A DNA stretch of 64,000 nucleotides from Anaerolineae bacterium. GTDB lineage: Bacteria; Chloroflexota; Anaerolineae; Caldilineales; Caldilineaceae. The stretch lies in contig JAUIHI010000026.1 in NCBI GenBank assembly GCA_030432295.1, forward strand, positions 33,496 through 97,495, read 5' to 3'. The position numbers and the translations under genes were made by a program. This document shows positions 10,880-20,241 of this stretch, piece by piece. The notes under the pieces were generated by a model that saw only the letters and a list, made by a program, of their open reading frames with translations, searched no databases and was not told the DNA's origin. Positions within the stretch are counted from its first letter, which is position 1. Each line of letters starts with the position of its first letter.

Positions 10880-12126
10880 TGCGGATCAGTCTCCTGCTTG
10901 GACGGGAGCCTTTTGGAACTATTTTGGAGCGAACGCTGACTGGATATTGGAGCGAATATTACAATCAGCCAGTCACAGTAAAATGGCGACCTGGAAAACC
11001 CCGGTTGGGGAATATGCGAGGTGATAGCGGGCAGCGATGGCTGGTTAATATTTACCTCAATGCCATTTTTTCAACAAATGCCGCTCCAGAAATTTTCGAT
11101 CCGATTCGTCGGGAATTTAGCCGTAGCACGGTCTGGTGGAAGCGCCCGTTACAGCACAATTACGTGTCAGCGGCTTTGGCCAAATGGAGTGCGCCCCTAT
11201 TGGCCCAAGCTAGTTTGATGGTTTCACCGGCAATCGAGGATGCCCAGCAAAAGTTGATCGTGGCGGGAAACCATAAAATCCGCTTGCTGGATCGACAGGC
11301 AGGTCTCGCCTACGGCATCCTCAAGCAGGGTTTCCATGCAGATTTCATGCGGCGGGAGCTTGCAACCCGTCAGCAGGCGGCTGAACTTGGTTTACCCTTG
11401 CCCGAATTGATCCAGGTGGCTCCAGACCAACGTTGGTTTGCTGAACGCTACATCAGTGGCACACCGATTAACCGTATTGCAGATCAGATTCAAGCTCGAG
11501 GGGCCGTCAAGCAGGCAGCGAAGATGTTGTACACGTTGATTGATCGGACGGCCCAAGAAGACGATCTTAATTTCTACCTGACTAGCCTGTTGGAGCGAGT
11601 CAAGGCATGTGTTACACAGAATCACATGTTGAAGCCAGATGAGCAGAGTCGATTATGTCACTTTGCTGATCAATTGTGTGAGCTGGCAAAACGTCGTGAA
11701 CCTAGCCAAGGATGGAGTATCACGACAGCACTAACCCATGGTGACTTTCAGCCGGCTAACATACTGGTCAAAGAGAATAATGTGTGGTTGATTGACTGGG
11801 AGTATTCGGATCGGCGTCAAGCAGGCTATGATTTATTGGTTTTGGCCACAAATGCACGTTCTCCGAGTAACCTAGCCAGAAGATTACAACGTTTTGTGGA
11901 AGACGACACCTTTTATTACGATCTTGTGGATGCAAATTCATGGCATAGCCTCACAACTGATTCTCATTCTGTTCGGCAATCACTAGCGACTATATTCCTA
12001 ATGGAAGAATTATTGCTGCATCTGGAAGAGAATACTCAACCACTCCTCACAGAGATTGGGCGTGGACTAAATCTGTTAAGTAGGGAGATCGAGTCTTGGT
12101 TGGAGAAGAACCTGTATGAGTCATGA
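10879..12126 (+). CDS. aminoglycoside phosphotransferase/choline kinase-fold protein
   Basis: A 415-residue protein whose C-terminal half is an APH-fold kinase: catalytic loop TTALTHGDFQPANILV (about residues 285-300) with Asp and Asn in HGDxxxxN, followed by WLIDWEYSDRRQAGYDLL, the metal-binding Asp of the DFG-equivalent. The N-terminal 170 residues are less typical but contain a plausible lysine strand (LIVAGNHKIRLLDRQ). APH-fold enzymes in glycan loci include choline and ethanolamine kinases (LicA) and sugar kinases. It starts inside the stop of the preceding kinase and its last 11 bases overlap the next glycosyltransferase. From sequence alone the substrate cannot be named. Confidence 0.75.
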   Translation: MRISLLLGREPFGTILERTLTGYWSEYYNQPVTVKWRPGKPRLGNMRGDSGQRWLVNIYLNAIFSTNAAPEIFDPIRREFSRSTVWWKRPLQHNYVSAALAKWSAPLLAQASLMVSPAIEDAQQKLIVAGNHKIRLLDRQAGLAYGILKQGFHADFMRRELATRQQAAELGLPLPELIQVAPDQRWFAERYISGTPINRIADQIQARGAVKQAAKMLYTLIDRTAQEDDLNFYLTSLLERVKACVTQNHMLKPDEQSRLCHFADQLCELAKRREPSQGWSITTALTHGDFQPANILVKENNVWLIDWEYSDRRQAGYDLLVLATNARSPSNLARRLQRFVEDDTFYYDLVDANSWHSLTTDSHSVRQSLATIFLMEELLLHLEENTQPLLTEIGRGLNLLSREIESWLEKNLYES

Positions 12127-13318
12127 TAATCCTCAACCCGTACTGCTAATTTTGAATCAAATGGCCGGTCCTATGACCTGGGAACTGGCAGAGGATGCAG
12201 GGAATGTACTTGGCTGCGTGGCTCTTTTTACTGGCCATCCGGACACCTTACAGAAATCCCATGATAGGGTATTGCTCTATCCGGCGGCACACTATCAACG
12301 AGGAAACCTTTTCCGCCGGACACTCTCATGGGTCTACTATTGGTTACAGGCTTTCACCTGGTTGTGGGGCTGGCCAAAGGAAATACCACTGTTGCTCTTT
12401 TCCAATCCGCCGATATTGTGTTGGCTGGGTTGGCTGATGAGACGGTTACGGGGAATCCATTATAGTGTAATGGTACACGATATTTACCCAGATGTATTGG
12501 TACAGATGAGCAGTTTTAGTGAGAAACATCTACTGATTCGTCTCTGGCGTTGGCTGAATCGACAAGCTTACGAACAGGCGGACTTGGTGATGACGCTGGG
12601 CGAACACATGGCGGTGGCACTTGAACACCAGTTTGATTCGACACAAACCAAACATGGAAAGGTTGAAGTGATTTTCCCATGGGTTGATACTGAGCAAATC
12701 ATACCTATTCCCAAATACGAAAACTGGTTTGCCCAGAAACACGATCAAATTGGCAAGCTAACGGTAATGTATTCGGGTAATTTAGGATTGGGCCACGACA
12801 TTGAAACGATTTTGGAAGCAGCAATTAAGTTGCGGAATAAGCCTAATATTCACTTCATGTTCATTGGTGCGGGTCCAAAATGGGAGTTAGTACAGAATAC
12901 TATCGTTCTAAATAGGCTGAACAACGTGACGTTATTGCCTTGGCAACCAGAGAAACAACTCCGCTATCAGCTTGCAGCGGCAGATGTAGGCCTTGTTTCA
13001 TTGGAACCTGATCTTTGGAATCTCGCAATTCCGAGTAAGGCTCTTTATATGATGGCGGCAGGTAGCGCTATCGTCGCATTGGCACCTATCCCTAGCGATT
13101 TGGAACAAATTGTTGAAAAATGTTCCGCTGGAGTAACGATACCTGTTGATGATACTAGACATGATGCTCTGTGCCAACAACTTGATTCGGTATTTACAGA
13201 TAGGAGCCTGCTAAATACAATGAAATCCTCCGCTAGGCAGGGTGCAAACGTATACTGTTCGCGTAGGGAAAATAGTCGACATTTTCTGGCTCTTGTGTCT
13301 GGTAGAGATGATTTGTGA
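12116..13318 (+). CDS. glycosyltransferase family 4 (WbuB-like)
   Basis: A 400-residue GT-B enzyme. The C-terminal nucleotide-binding half contains MYSGNLGLGHDIETILEAA, FIGAGPKWELV, LLPWQPEKQLRYQLAAADVGLVSL and PSKALYMMAAGSAIVA, matching the WbuB/WcaI-type GT4 group that adds N-acetylated amino sugars such as FucNAc or GlcNAc to lipid-linked intermediates. A hydrophobic patch at about 85-110 (IPLLLFSNPPILCWLGWLM) fits membrane association of the acceptor domain. It overlaps the APH-like gene by 11 bases. The base composition begins to fall from here on. Family is sure, linkage is not. Confidence 0.88.
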   Translation: MSHDNPQPVLLILNQMAGPMTWELAEDAGNVLGCVALFTGHPDTLQKSHDRVLLYPAAHYQRGNLFRRTLSWVYYWLQAFTWLWGWPKEIPLLLFSNPPILCWLGWLMRRLRGIHYSVMVHDIYPDVLVQMSSFSEKHLLIRLWRWLNRQAYEQADLVMTLGEHMAVALEHQFDSTQTKHGKVEVIFPWVDTEQIIPIPKYENWFAQKHDQIGKLTVMYSGNLGLGHDIETILEAAIKLRNKPNIHFMFIGAGPKWELVQNTIVLNRLNNVTLLPWQPEKQLRYQLAAADVGLVSLEPDLWNLAIPSKALYMMAAGSAIVALAPIPSDLEQIVEKCSAGVTIPVDDTRHDALCQQLDSVFTDRSLLNTMKSSARQGANVYCSRRENSRHFLALVSGRDDL

Positions 13319-13445
13319 AAAATCAATGTGGTTGGCAAAAAGAGCAAATTCGCAACACAAATTGACATGCCATGAGGATTCGGAGTCAGGTTAATTCAAA
13401 GAAGCTTTCCAACAAACTTCAGCGGATCGGTTGGGAGATATGGGT

Positions 13446-14360
13446 ATGGGGCTGTTTCGCAAAATTATGAATCGAATATCTTCCCACGGTTTGATTTTTG
13501 TTTTTTGGGCAGCAATTCGCAAATACTATTTAGCTAAGTATAAGAAACAATTTGGCGATCAATTGCTAGTGCAAACGACAGACTTTTGTCAAGTCAATGT
13601 CGGAACTTTATCCATGTCAGTGCCTTTTAGTCCGAGTGGTTTAGCGAACACTTTGTTGAAATTTGGAGTTCATGAACCGCTCTCTAGCGAAAAATATATT
13701 AGCATGTTGTTACCTGGAGAACATGTTTTAGAGATTGGAGCTAACATAGGTTATTACGCATTACTGGCATATGACCGTATTGGTCCATCGGGAACCATAA
13801 TGTGCCTCGAACCAGTATCAGCTAATTTTGAGACTTTGTGTTTTAATATCGAAAAATATGGTCAGATCAAACCCTTCGCTTTGGCAGCTGGAAGTAAAAA
13901 CGGACAAACGGCGTTTTATCAGTCAGAGATTTCTAACTTGGGTAGTTTGATCCATCATAAAGCGACAAAACCAAAAGCGGTAGAGTATATTGATGTCGTA
14001 CGGATTGATGATTTTCTGATGCATCATACCGACTTTTGTCCTACAGCAGTTCGTATGGATCTTGAGGGAGGCGAAATAGTTGTATTTGATGGGGCGTGGA
14101 ATACAATTCGAACTTATAAGCCGAAACTTTTCATAGAGTTTCATATTTTTATTGTTGGTGAAGAACCAATACTGAGAATCTTGGAAAGACTGTTGGAAAT
14201 CGGATATGACCAAGTCACCCTTGTGGATCGCAGTTTTGATGAGCCATGGTTACCCGCTTGGGTAAGGGAGCGAAAAAAACAGGATACTACGATCCAACAA
14301 ATCCTGGATACTTCTATTAATAAGATTCCATCGAATTTTTGTCTGATAGCGGAGTTTTAG
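13446..14360 (+). CDS. FkbM-family SAM methyltransferase
   Basis: A 304-residue protein with the FkbM methyltransferase core: motif I VLEIGANIGYYALLAYDRIG (near residue 92), then IMCLEPVSANFETLCFNI, and the family Lys/Asp-containing end VRMDLEGGEIVVFDG. FkbM proteins in polysaccharide loci O-methylate sugars. The start at ATG 13446 is preferred over TTG 13431 and ATG 13440 because GGGAG lies eight bases before it. The gene is strongly A+T rich compared with gmd and fcl. A 112-base gap with no obvious gene separates it from the upstream glycosyltransferase. Confidence 0.85.
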   Translation: MGLFRKIMNRISSHGLIFVFWAAIRKYYLAKYKKQFGDQLLVQTTDFCQVNVGTLSMSVPFSPSGLANTLLKFGVHEPLSSEKYISMLLPGEHVLEIGANIGYYALLAYDRIGPSGTIMCLEPVSANFETLCFNIEKYGQIKPFALAAGSKNGQTAFYQSEISNLGSLIHHKATKPKAVEYIDVVRIDDFLMHHTDFCPTAVRMDLEGGEIVVFDGAWNTIRTYKPKLFIEFHIFIVGEEPILRILERLLEIGYDQVTLVDRSFDEPWLPAWVRERKKQDTTIQQILDTSINKIPSNFCLIAEF

Positions 14361-14388
14361 ATATGTTCACACTACTGGATGCACAAGC

Positions 14389-15681
14389 TTGAAGCTTAAC
14401 TTTCGATTAACTTCTGACATAGGACATGTATTTTCTAACATTGCTCAAGCGTATATTCTGAAAATCCTTGGTGCTGCACTTGGGTTTTCTTTTAATGTGC
14501 TTTTGGCACGACTTCTGGGGGTGGAAGGATCAGGCGTCTATTATCTTGCTTTTTCGGTGATTACTATTTCGACTGTTATCGGGCGTTTAGGGCTTGATAA
14601 TGTGGTCCTGCGTTTTGTATCGGCAGAGTTTTCCAAACAGAATTGGTCGGGCGTTGCAGGCGTATATAAATTAGCTATAATTTTCTCTTTCGTAGCGTCC
14701 TCGGTTGTTACGTGTTTGGTTATAGTACTTTCATCTTGGATCTCTAACTCGGTTTTTTCAACCCCCAATATGGTTATTCCATTACGTATCATTGCGTTCA
14801 CCATTGTTCCGTTGAGCTTGTTAACTTTGCAAGGTGAAATGCTCAAGGCCGTGGGACGTGTCCAAGCAGCGATAATTCTCCAAGGGCTACTAATGCCTCT
14901 TGTGTCCGTTGCTTTTATTTTCCCATTGGTTTATCTTTATGGAGTAGGAGGAGCAAGTCTAGCGTATGTATTGTCATGTGGATTGACCCTTCTTGTGAGC
15001 CAGGCTATTTGGAGAAAGGCAACTCCGCAAGTCGGAAAGGCGGAAAGTTTCTTTGAAAAGAGGTTATTGCTTTCAACCAGTTTTCCTCTGTTTGTCGTTG
15101 CACTCATGAATCTAGTCATTGATACGAGTGACACAGTTATGGTGGGGATTTTCTTGGACAGTAGATTTGTCGGGATCTACGGAGTAGCGCAGAGAATTGC
15201 CCTTACAAGCAGTATTTTAGTTATCGCTGTGAACAGCGTTGTCGCTCCCAGATTCGCTGCTCTTTGGGCAGAAAGAAACATACGTGAACTCAGTACCCTT
15301 GCCCAAACAGTAACGCGCGTTATGGCTTTGGTTGCATTATTTCCTTTGATCTTGTTTACAGTATTTCCAACGAATGTTCTGGGTATATTTGGAATTGACT
15401 TTATTGCTGGTAAGAATGTTCTAATTGCGCTTTCCATTGGACAATTTATCGCTTTGGCAACGGGGCCGGTTGCCATGCTATTAGTTATGACTGGTCATCA
15501 AAGATTTCACCGCAATAATGTTGTGGCAAGTGCGGTACTTAATGTTGTATTGAATATACTTTTCATACCATTGTGGGGGATTTTAGGCGTTGCCATTGCA
15601 ACATTACTTTCGCTGACCGTCAAAAATATCCTAACGGTACTCTATGTCAGAAGCCAGATTGGGATAAAAGTTTTTCTGTGA
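14389..15681 (+). CDS. wzx: polysaccharide flippase, Wzx/RfbX type (MATE/MOP superfamily)
   Basis: A 430-residue integral membrane protein with about twelve hydrophobic helices. Starting ILKILGAALGFSFNVLLARLL and continuing GSGVYYLAFSVITISTVIGRLGL, it matches the MOP-superfamily O-unit translocases that flip undecaprenyl-linked repeat units to the outer face of the membrane. Later segments such as AIILQGLLMPLVSVAFIF and NNVVASAVLNVVLNILFIP are typical. The only in-frame start after the upstream stop is the TTG at 14389, with no good ribosome site, so translation is likely weak or coupled to the FkbM gene ending 28 bases earlier. The gene is A+T rich. Together with the Wzy-like gene at 16964 and the Wzz gene at 1778 it completes a Wzx/Wzy pathway. 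Confidence 0.88.
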   Translation: MKLNFRLTSDIGHVFSNIAQAYILKILGAALGFSFNVLLARLLGVEGSGVYYLAFSVITISTVIGRLGLDNVVLRFVSAEFSKQNWSGVAGVYKLAIIFSFVASSVVTCLVIVLSSWISNSVFSTPNMVIPLRIIAFTIVPLSLLTLQGEMLKAVGRVQAAIILQGLLMPLVSVAFIFPLVYLYGVGGASLAYVLSCGLTLLVSQAIWRKATPQVGKAESFFEKRLLLSTSFPLFVVALMNLVIDTSDTVMVGIFLDSRFVGIYGVAQRIALTSSILVIAVNSVVAPRFAALWAERNIRELSTLAQTVTRVMALVALFPLILFTVFPTNVLGIFGIDFIAGKNVLIALSIGQFIALATGPVAMLLVMTGHQRFHRNNVVASAVLNVVLNILFIPLWGILGVAIATLLSLTVKNILTVLYVRSQIGIKVFL

Positions 15682-15769
15682 TCTGTGCCATATTATCTGG
15701 ACGTTTTTCCTGGCGAAATTGGACAACAAAAGCAAGATTGATGACACACGTCAGTTATGGAGGTTGTAG

Positions 15770-16951
15770 GTGAAGAGCGAGTTGCACTTAGTGATCATAT
15801 GGGAAAAAGCAGCCCATTATCGAGAAGAAATCATTGCAGATTTAAGGGTGCACTTCGAGGTTTTGCAGGTGTATGAAGTTGTCTGGAGCAGAGAACGATT
15901 TTCCAGGAACCTTTCTCGGTTTTATGGTAAAAAGTTGCCCAATGGTTCAGAAAAGGAGACTCATTGTGGAACTGGGCCTTTTACCCTGATTGTTTTTCGC
16001 GATCACAAAGTCAATTATGGCGAGCGAAAAACAAGTGCTGGCTTGGTTCACGTTAACACTAATGTCTTTGATGCGAAAACTTCCTACAGAACATGGACTG
16101 GGGGTGGGCACAAAGTTCATGCCACTAATTCACAGGATGAAACAATTCATGATTTACTCTTGTTGCTGGGCATGGATTTATACCAATTTGAATCAGAACA
16201 TTCACATACATGGGATGGCTCAGTTGAAAAGCTGTCAACAGATTTGATTGGTACACAAGGGTGGCCGAATCTTGAATCTCTTTTTTCCGTATTGAACAAG
16301 CTAGTTAAATATGTGGTCTTACGCAATTTTGACTACTTGCCAGTAGAATATCACATCGGAGATCACGGTGACATTGATATTCTTACTGATAACTATGAGG
16401 ATATTTGCCACATTGCAAACGCTCAAAAGGTGTTCAGAAAGGGGTGTCGCGTTCACTATACTGTTGACGTGAATGGTCAGAGAATTCCATTTGACTTTCG
16501 TTATGTCGGTGACGGTTATTATGACACCATGTGGCAGCGTAATATCCTAGAGAGTCGTGAACTTTCACCCCATGGGATTTATGTACCTAATGACGAAAAT
16601 TACTTTTACTCGCTTTTTTATCATGCTACTGTACATAAACGAAAAATAGCTACCGATTACGAGGAAAGACTTCAAAAGTTGGCTCATGCATCGGGAATAG
16701 AAATCCCTTCTGACATTTTTGAAGATCACAATAAAATACGCTCCTTTTTGTGGGCTTTCTTGCAGGCACGGGGATATGAATTTACTTCACCGTCTGACTT
16801 ATCAGTTTTCTATAATGAAGATATTGTTGATAAAAAAACGATCTCATTTCGACGTAAATTGAGTAATGTGCTTGGAAGAATAAGGCATATAGTAAAACGG
16901 AAAATATTGAGGGTCGCAGGCGTGAAATCACTTGCTATCGAGAACGAGTAG
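15770..16951 (+). CDS. unrecognised protein with a nucleotidyltransferase-like GDxDxD patch
   Basis: A 393-residue protein with no transmembrane segment. GTG 15770 has GGAGG six bases upstream. I do not recognise its family. The second half has a pattern of minimal nucleotidyltransferases: YHIGDHGDIDILTDNYEDI (residues about 194-212), with glycine before two spaced aspartates, followed by a strand with a further acidic residue (RIPFDFRYVGDG). LicD-type phosphocholine transferases and the uncharacterised NTases at 23887 and 33380 also use this fold. The first half (about 1-160) has a histidine-rich stretch (GGGHKVHATNSQDETIHD) and no recognised motif. It sits between wzx and wzy-like genes in the A+T-rich part, so a polymer-modifying role is possible. 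The C-terminus is basic and helical. Confidence 0.6.
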   Translation: MKSELHLVIIWEKAAHYREEIIADLRVHFEVLQVYEVVWSRERFSRNLSRFYGKKLPNGSEKETHCGTGPFTLIVFRDHKVNYGERKTSAGLVHVNTNVFDAKTSYRTWTGGGHKVHATNSQDETIHDLLLLLGMDLYQFESEHSHTWDGSVEKLSTDLIGTQGWPNLESLFSVLNKLVKYVVLRNFDYLPVEYHIGDHGDIDILTDNYEDICHIANAQKVFRKGCRVHYTVDVNGQRIPFDFRYVGDGYYDTMWQRNILESRELSPHGIYVPNDENYFYSLFYHATVHKRKIATDYEERLQKLAHASGIEIPSDIFEDHNKIRSFLWAFLQARGYEFTSPSDLSVFYNEDIVDKKTISFRRKLSNVLGRIRHIVKRKILRVAGVKSLAIENE

Positions 16952-16963
16952 AGGACCAGCCAA

Positions 16964-18463
16964 TTGGTACATGCAAACACTGGATACTCGAAATTCAGAT
17001 ATTTCTTTGCTATCTTCATCCTCATTGGTGTAACTCTAATTGCAATTGCTAGTGCTGTAGTCGGTGAGCAGTTCTTCATTGCAGTAATTATGGCTGTAGT
17101 GATATGTGTTGTACTTTCCCTCTTTAGTTCGAGCCAGCTAGCATTTATGGCGATCTTTTTTAGTACTTTGATAGTATATAGATGGGATATCGGGTTATTT
17201 CAGCTTAGCCTGTATCGGATTTTTCTTGGCCTGGCAATACTCCGGATGTTCATCGAGCGCCGGCGCCTGTTTGTGGATAGAATGTTTGTCCTTATTAGCG
17301 TATTGATTCTATGGGATATTGTTGGTATTCTTGCTTCCGAAAATACTAGGAGTGGAATACAGTTTGTGGTTCAGGAGTTGGAATTTCTATTGGCGTATTT
17401 CATCCTTCTGAACACAGCAACGAATTTGGCTACTATAAATAGATACCTCAAGGCATTTGTTGCTTCTACGGGTATTGCAATTGCGTTGGGATATTGGCAG
17501 TGGTTAAACGCATTCGTTTTGCATCGACCTTTTCAATGGCCATTATGGCAATATACACGTTTAGCTGAAGATGCGAAATGGCTAGGTGTCATGGGTGCTT
17601 GGTCAGTTGGCGTAGAACGCGTCACTTCAGTTATTGGTGATCCGGCAAACTTTGCTATATTGCTAGGACTAAGTATTTCTATTGTTTTTGGTTTATTGAT
17701 TGGCCCATCTCAGCCTCGGAGTATGTCTCTGTTCTTATATGTGTATTTGTGTCTTGCTTTGGGAATACTCGTGGCAACCGGTGGACGCATAGGTCAGGCA
17801 AGCACCATACTTAGTTTTGGTATTTTTGGATTATTGGCGTTACAAAAAAAATGGGTTTCAGTATTTCGACGCAGAAAACTTGCAAGAATCGCAATACTGA
17901 CCATTGTGGGTGCGGCCATTTTGCTCTATGTGTCACAAGTATTCTTCAACTACAATCTTGTTGGGCAGGTTTGGACCCGAATTGTGGGGGATGTACTTAA
18001 CTTTGGCGTGTCATCTGAAGGTTATGGCTCATCAATAGGACGCAGGTTCTATCAGATCAAAGAAGGGCTTTTGGCTTGGTCTTTATCACCCATATGGGGT
18101 GTTGGGACGGGTGGGATATCATCCCGTGTTGATGTTTTGGGCGTACACAACACATGGATTTTGCGTTTAGCTCAAAATGGGGTGATTGGCTTTTTGATTG
18201 TAAGCCTAATAACTCTGGAAATAGTGCGTATCCCCTCTCAAATTGCAAGAAAGTTGTCTGTTGTAGACAAGTTGTCTTTGCAGCAATATAGCTGGACGTT
18301 TGTATTTGTCAACATTTTGCCAATTCTTGTTTTTCAATTGCTTATAGCGTGGATGTTTTGGGGATATTGGTGGCAACCGTTTTATATTATCGTAATGGCA
18401 CTAATTGGCGCTTCATATCGAGTGATTCAGAGAATCGACACGGTTCAATTTGCTCCAGAATGA
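16964..18463 (+). CDS. O-antigen polymerase/ligase-like membrane protein (Wzy candidate)
   Basis: A 499-residue protein with about eleven to twelve transmembrane segments and one large periplasmic loop (about 180-230 and again 330-380), the layout of O-antigen ligase/Wzy polymerases. A conserved-looking SPIWGVGTGGISSRVDVLGVH with a downstream histidine plus NTWILRLAQNGVIGFL is the familiar end of the large loop in this family (GxGxxxx...HN). The start is TTG 16964 with an AGAGGA-like site twelve bases before. It lies in the A+T-rich core next to wzx. It would link flipped repeat units outside the membrane. A second protein of this superfamily is encoded on the minus strand at 31584-32957; which one polymerises and which ligates cannot be decided. 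Confidence 0.82.
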   Translation: MVHANTGYSKFRYFFAIFILIGVTLIAIASAVVGEQFFIAVIMAVVICVVLSLFSSSQLAFMAIFFSTLIVYRWDIGLFQLSLYRIFLGLAILRMFIERRRLFVDRMFVLISVLILWDIVGILASENTRSGIQFVVQELEFLLAYFILLNTATNLATINRYLKAFVASTGIAIALGYWQWLNAFVLHRPFQWPLWQYTRLAEDAKWLGVMGAWSVGVERVTSVIGDPANFAILLGLSISIVFGLLIGPSQPRSMSLFLYVYLCLALGILVATGGRIGQASTILSFGIFGLLALQKKWVSVFRRRKLARIAILTIVGAAILLYVSQVFFNYNLVGQVWTRIVGDVLNFGVSSEGYGSSIGRRFYQIKEGLLAWSLSPIWGVGTGGISSRVDVLGVHNTWILRLAQNGVIGFLIVSLITLEIVRIPSQIARKLSVVDKLSLQQYSWTFVFVNILPILVFQLLIAWMFWGYWWQPFYIIVMALIGASYRVIQRIDTVQFAPE

Positions 18464-18687
18464 TACCAAATGCCTCTGCAAGCGCCATGAATCCTCAGGC
18501 CTGTCTATCCAGAAAAAAGGATGACCCTTTCATGGTCCTTGTACCCGCAGATGGTATGACTTTACAATTCTCGTCGACAGAGTAAGACCGATGAATCCGT
18601 ATTCATGGCTAAATAGAACTCTTTGGGACGTTAGAAAGATGGTTACTGTTTTCTAGCCTACCCAAATGTATAGCATGGGAGTATGTA

Positions 18688-20241
18688 ATGACTGAAAATC
18701 GAGCAAGCATCTTCAGGCTATTTCTTTTTATTTTAATGTTTTTCTTTTTCTCTCCGACTCATGTGTCAGGCACTGAAGAACCACTATCGACCATTCCAAG
18801 AATTATCCGAGTACCCGAAGATTGGTCGCTTATTCAGAGCGCAATTGATCAGGCTGAAGATGGCGATGTGGTTTTGGTAAGCCCTGGTTTATACCATGAG
18901 AACATTGAGTTGTCGGGGAAAACCATTACTCTTGCATCACTTTACTATACCAGCGGCAATTCGGAATATATCGATCAAACAGTCATTGACGGAGGCGGTG
19001 GGTCGGCTGTAGTGAGTGTCATGAGTTCAGTGGGAGCGGAGACTGCAATTATCGGTTTTACGATTCAGAATGGTGATGATGGTGTTTCTGCTTGGGCTGA
19101 TTTCTACTTCACAAATAACCGAGTCATCAACAATAATGATGGGATCGACTATGAAGGCGGCGGCGGTATATGTCAATCAAATATATTCGAGAACAATCGA
19201 GACGATGGAATTGACCTGGATGGTTCCACAGCTATTGTGATTGAGGATAATATTATAACTACCAATGGTGACGATGGAATTGAAATTCGTCTTCACCAAT
19301 ATAGTGGTCCAATTCTTAATATTGCAATTTTGAATAATCGTATTACTTTCAATGGGGAGGATGGTATTCAGTTAATAGATTACCCTGATATCTCTGACCG
19401 GATTTTTCGCATTGAGCGCAATCTGATTCAGGGGAATTCAATGGCTGGGTTCGGAGCCATGAGTGATGGGAATACGATTGAGAATTTTGAGGGTGCAAGT
19501 ATTCCTGAGAGAGTCTTCTTTCTTAATAATACGGTTGTAGATAATGATCATGGTGTGTCGGGTGGTGATAACATGATCACCCTTAATAATATTGTTTCCG
19601 GATCAACAAATATCGCATTGAAGAATGTCGATGGTGATTCGGCTGTATCTCATAATCTTTTTTGGGGAAATGGAACAGATATCCAAGGCTCAAACTTTGT
19701 TTCTTCTACAACAATTCTGGCGGATCCCTTGTTGGATGAGAATTACCGGTTAGCTGAGGGTAGCCCAGCCATTGACATTGGAACAGATTTGTTTGTGTGG
19801 GATTCAGAAGTTGTATTCGTTCTTCAGCCGGATGCCTACTCGGGTGTGGCACCTGACTTAGGTGCCTATGAGATCGGGGTGCCTACCACACCCCTTCTGG
19901 TTGCTACACGTGATGGACAAGATTTGAGACTCGATTGGTCAGAGGTTGATCAAGATATCTGGGGCAATCCCATCACGATCGAAAATTATGAGGTTTGGCG
20001 TAGTAGTGAGTCATATTTTGATCCAATGGATTCTCAGTGTAACTGTATAAATATTGCTACACTCAATGAACGTAAATATTCTGATATGAATGTTTTTGGT
20101 GATACCTCCAATTATTTCTATCGTGTGATTGCTGTGAATTTTGGTGGCAGGTCAGATGGTTCAAATATAGTTGGCAAGTTTGATTTTTCTCTTATGTTAC
20201 CTCTGATACTATTGGATTCTGTTGACAGGAACGAGATTTGA
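18688..20241 (+). CDS. secreted right-handed beta-helix protein with C-terminal fibronectin-like domain
   Basis: A 517-residue exported protein. Residues 1-28 are a signal peptide (long Phe/Leu core, cleavage near VSG-TEE). Residues 40-390 form a PbH1-type parallel beta helix: RVPEDWSLIQSAIDQAEDGDVVLVSPGLY at the N-cap is the usual start, followed by many NNxxxxNxxDGI turns (for example NNNDGIDYEGG and TNGDDGIEI), and the familiar end GSPAIDIGTD with APDLGAYE. Residues about 405-500 resemble a fibronectin type III fold (LLVATRDGQDLRLDWSEV and SNYFYRVIAVNFGG). Such folds bind or cleave polysaccharides (lyases, epimerases) or are structural. No catalytic set can be proven. GGGAG seven bases before the ATG supports the start. 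Position within the sugar locus suggests action on the exported polymer. Confidence 0.8.
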   Translation: MTENRASIFRLFLFILMFFFFSPTHVSGTEEPLSTIPRIIRVPEDWSLIQSAIDQAEDGDVVLVSPGLYHENIELSGKTITLASLYYTSGNSEYIDQTVIDGGGGSAVVSVMSSVGAETAIIGFTIQNGDDGVSAWADFYFTNNRVINNNDGIDYEGGGGICQSNIFENNRDDGIDLDGSTAIVIEDNIITTNGDDGIEIRLHQYSGPILNIAILNNRITFNGEDGIQLIDYPDISDRIFRIERNLIQGNSMAGFGAMSDGNTIENFEGASIPERVFFLNNTVVDNDHGVSGGDNMITLNNIVSGSTNIALKNVDGDSAVSHNLFWGNGTDIQGSNFVSSTTILADPLLDENYRLAEGSPAIDIGTDLFVWDSEVVFVLQPDAYSGVAPDLGAYEIGVPTTPLLVATRDGQDLRLDWSEVDQDIWGNPITIENYEVWRSSESYFDPMDSQCNCINIATLNERKYSDMNVFGDTSNYFYRVIAVNFGGRSDGSNIVGKFDFSLMLPLILLDSVDRNEI

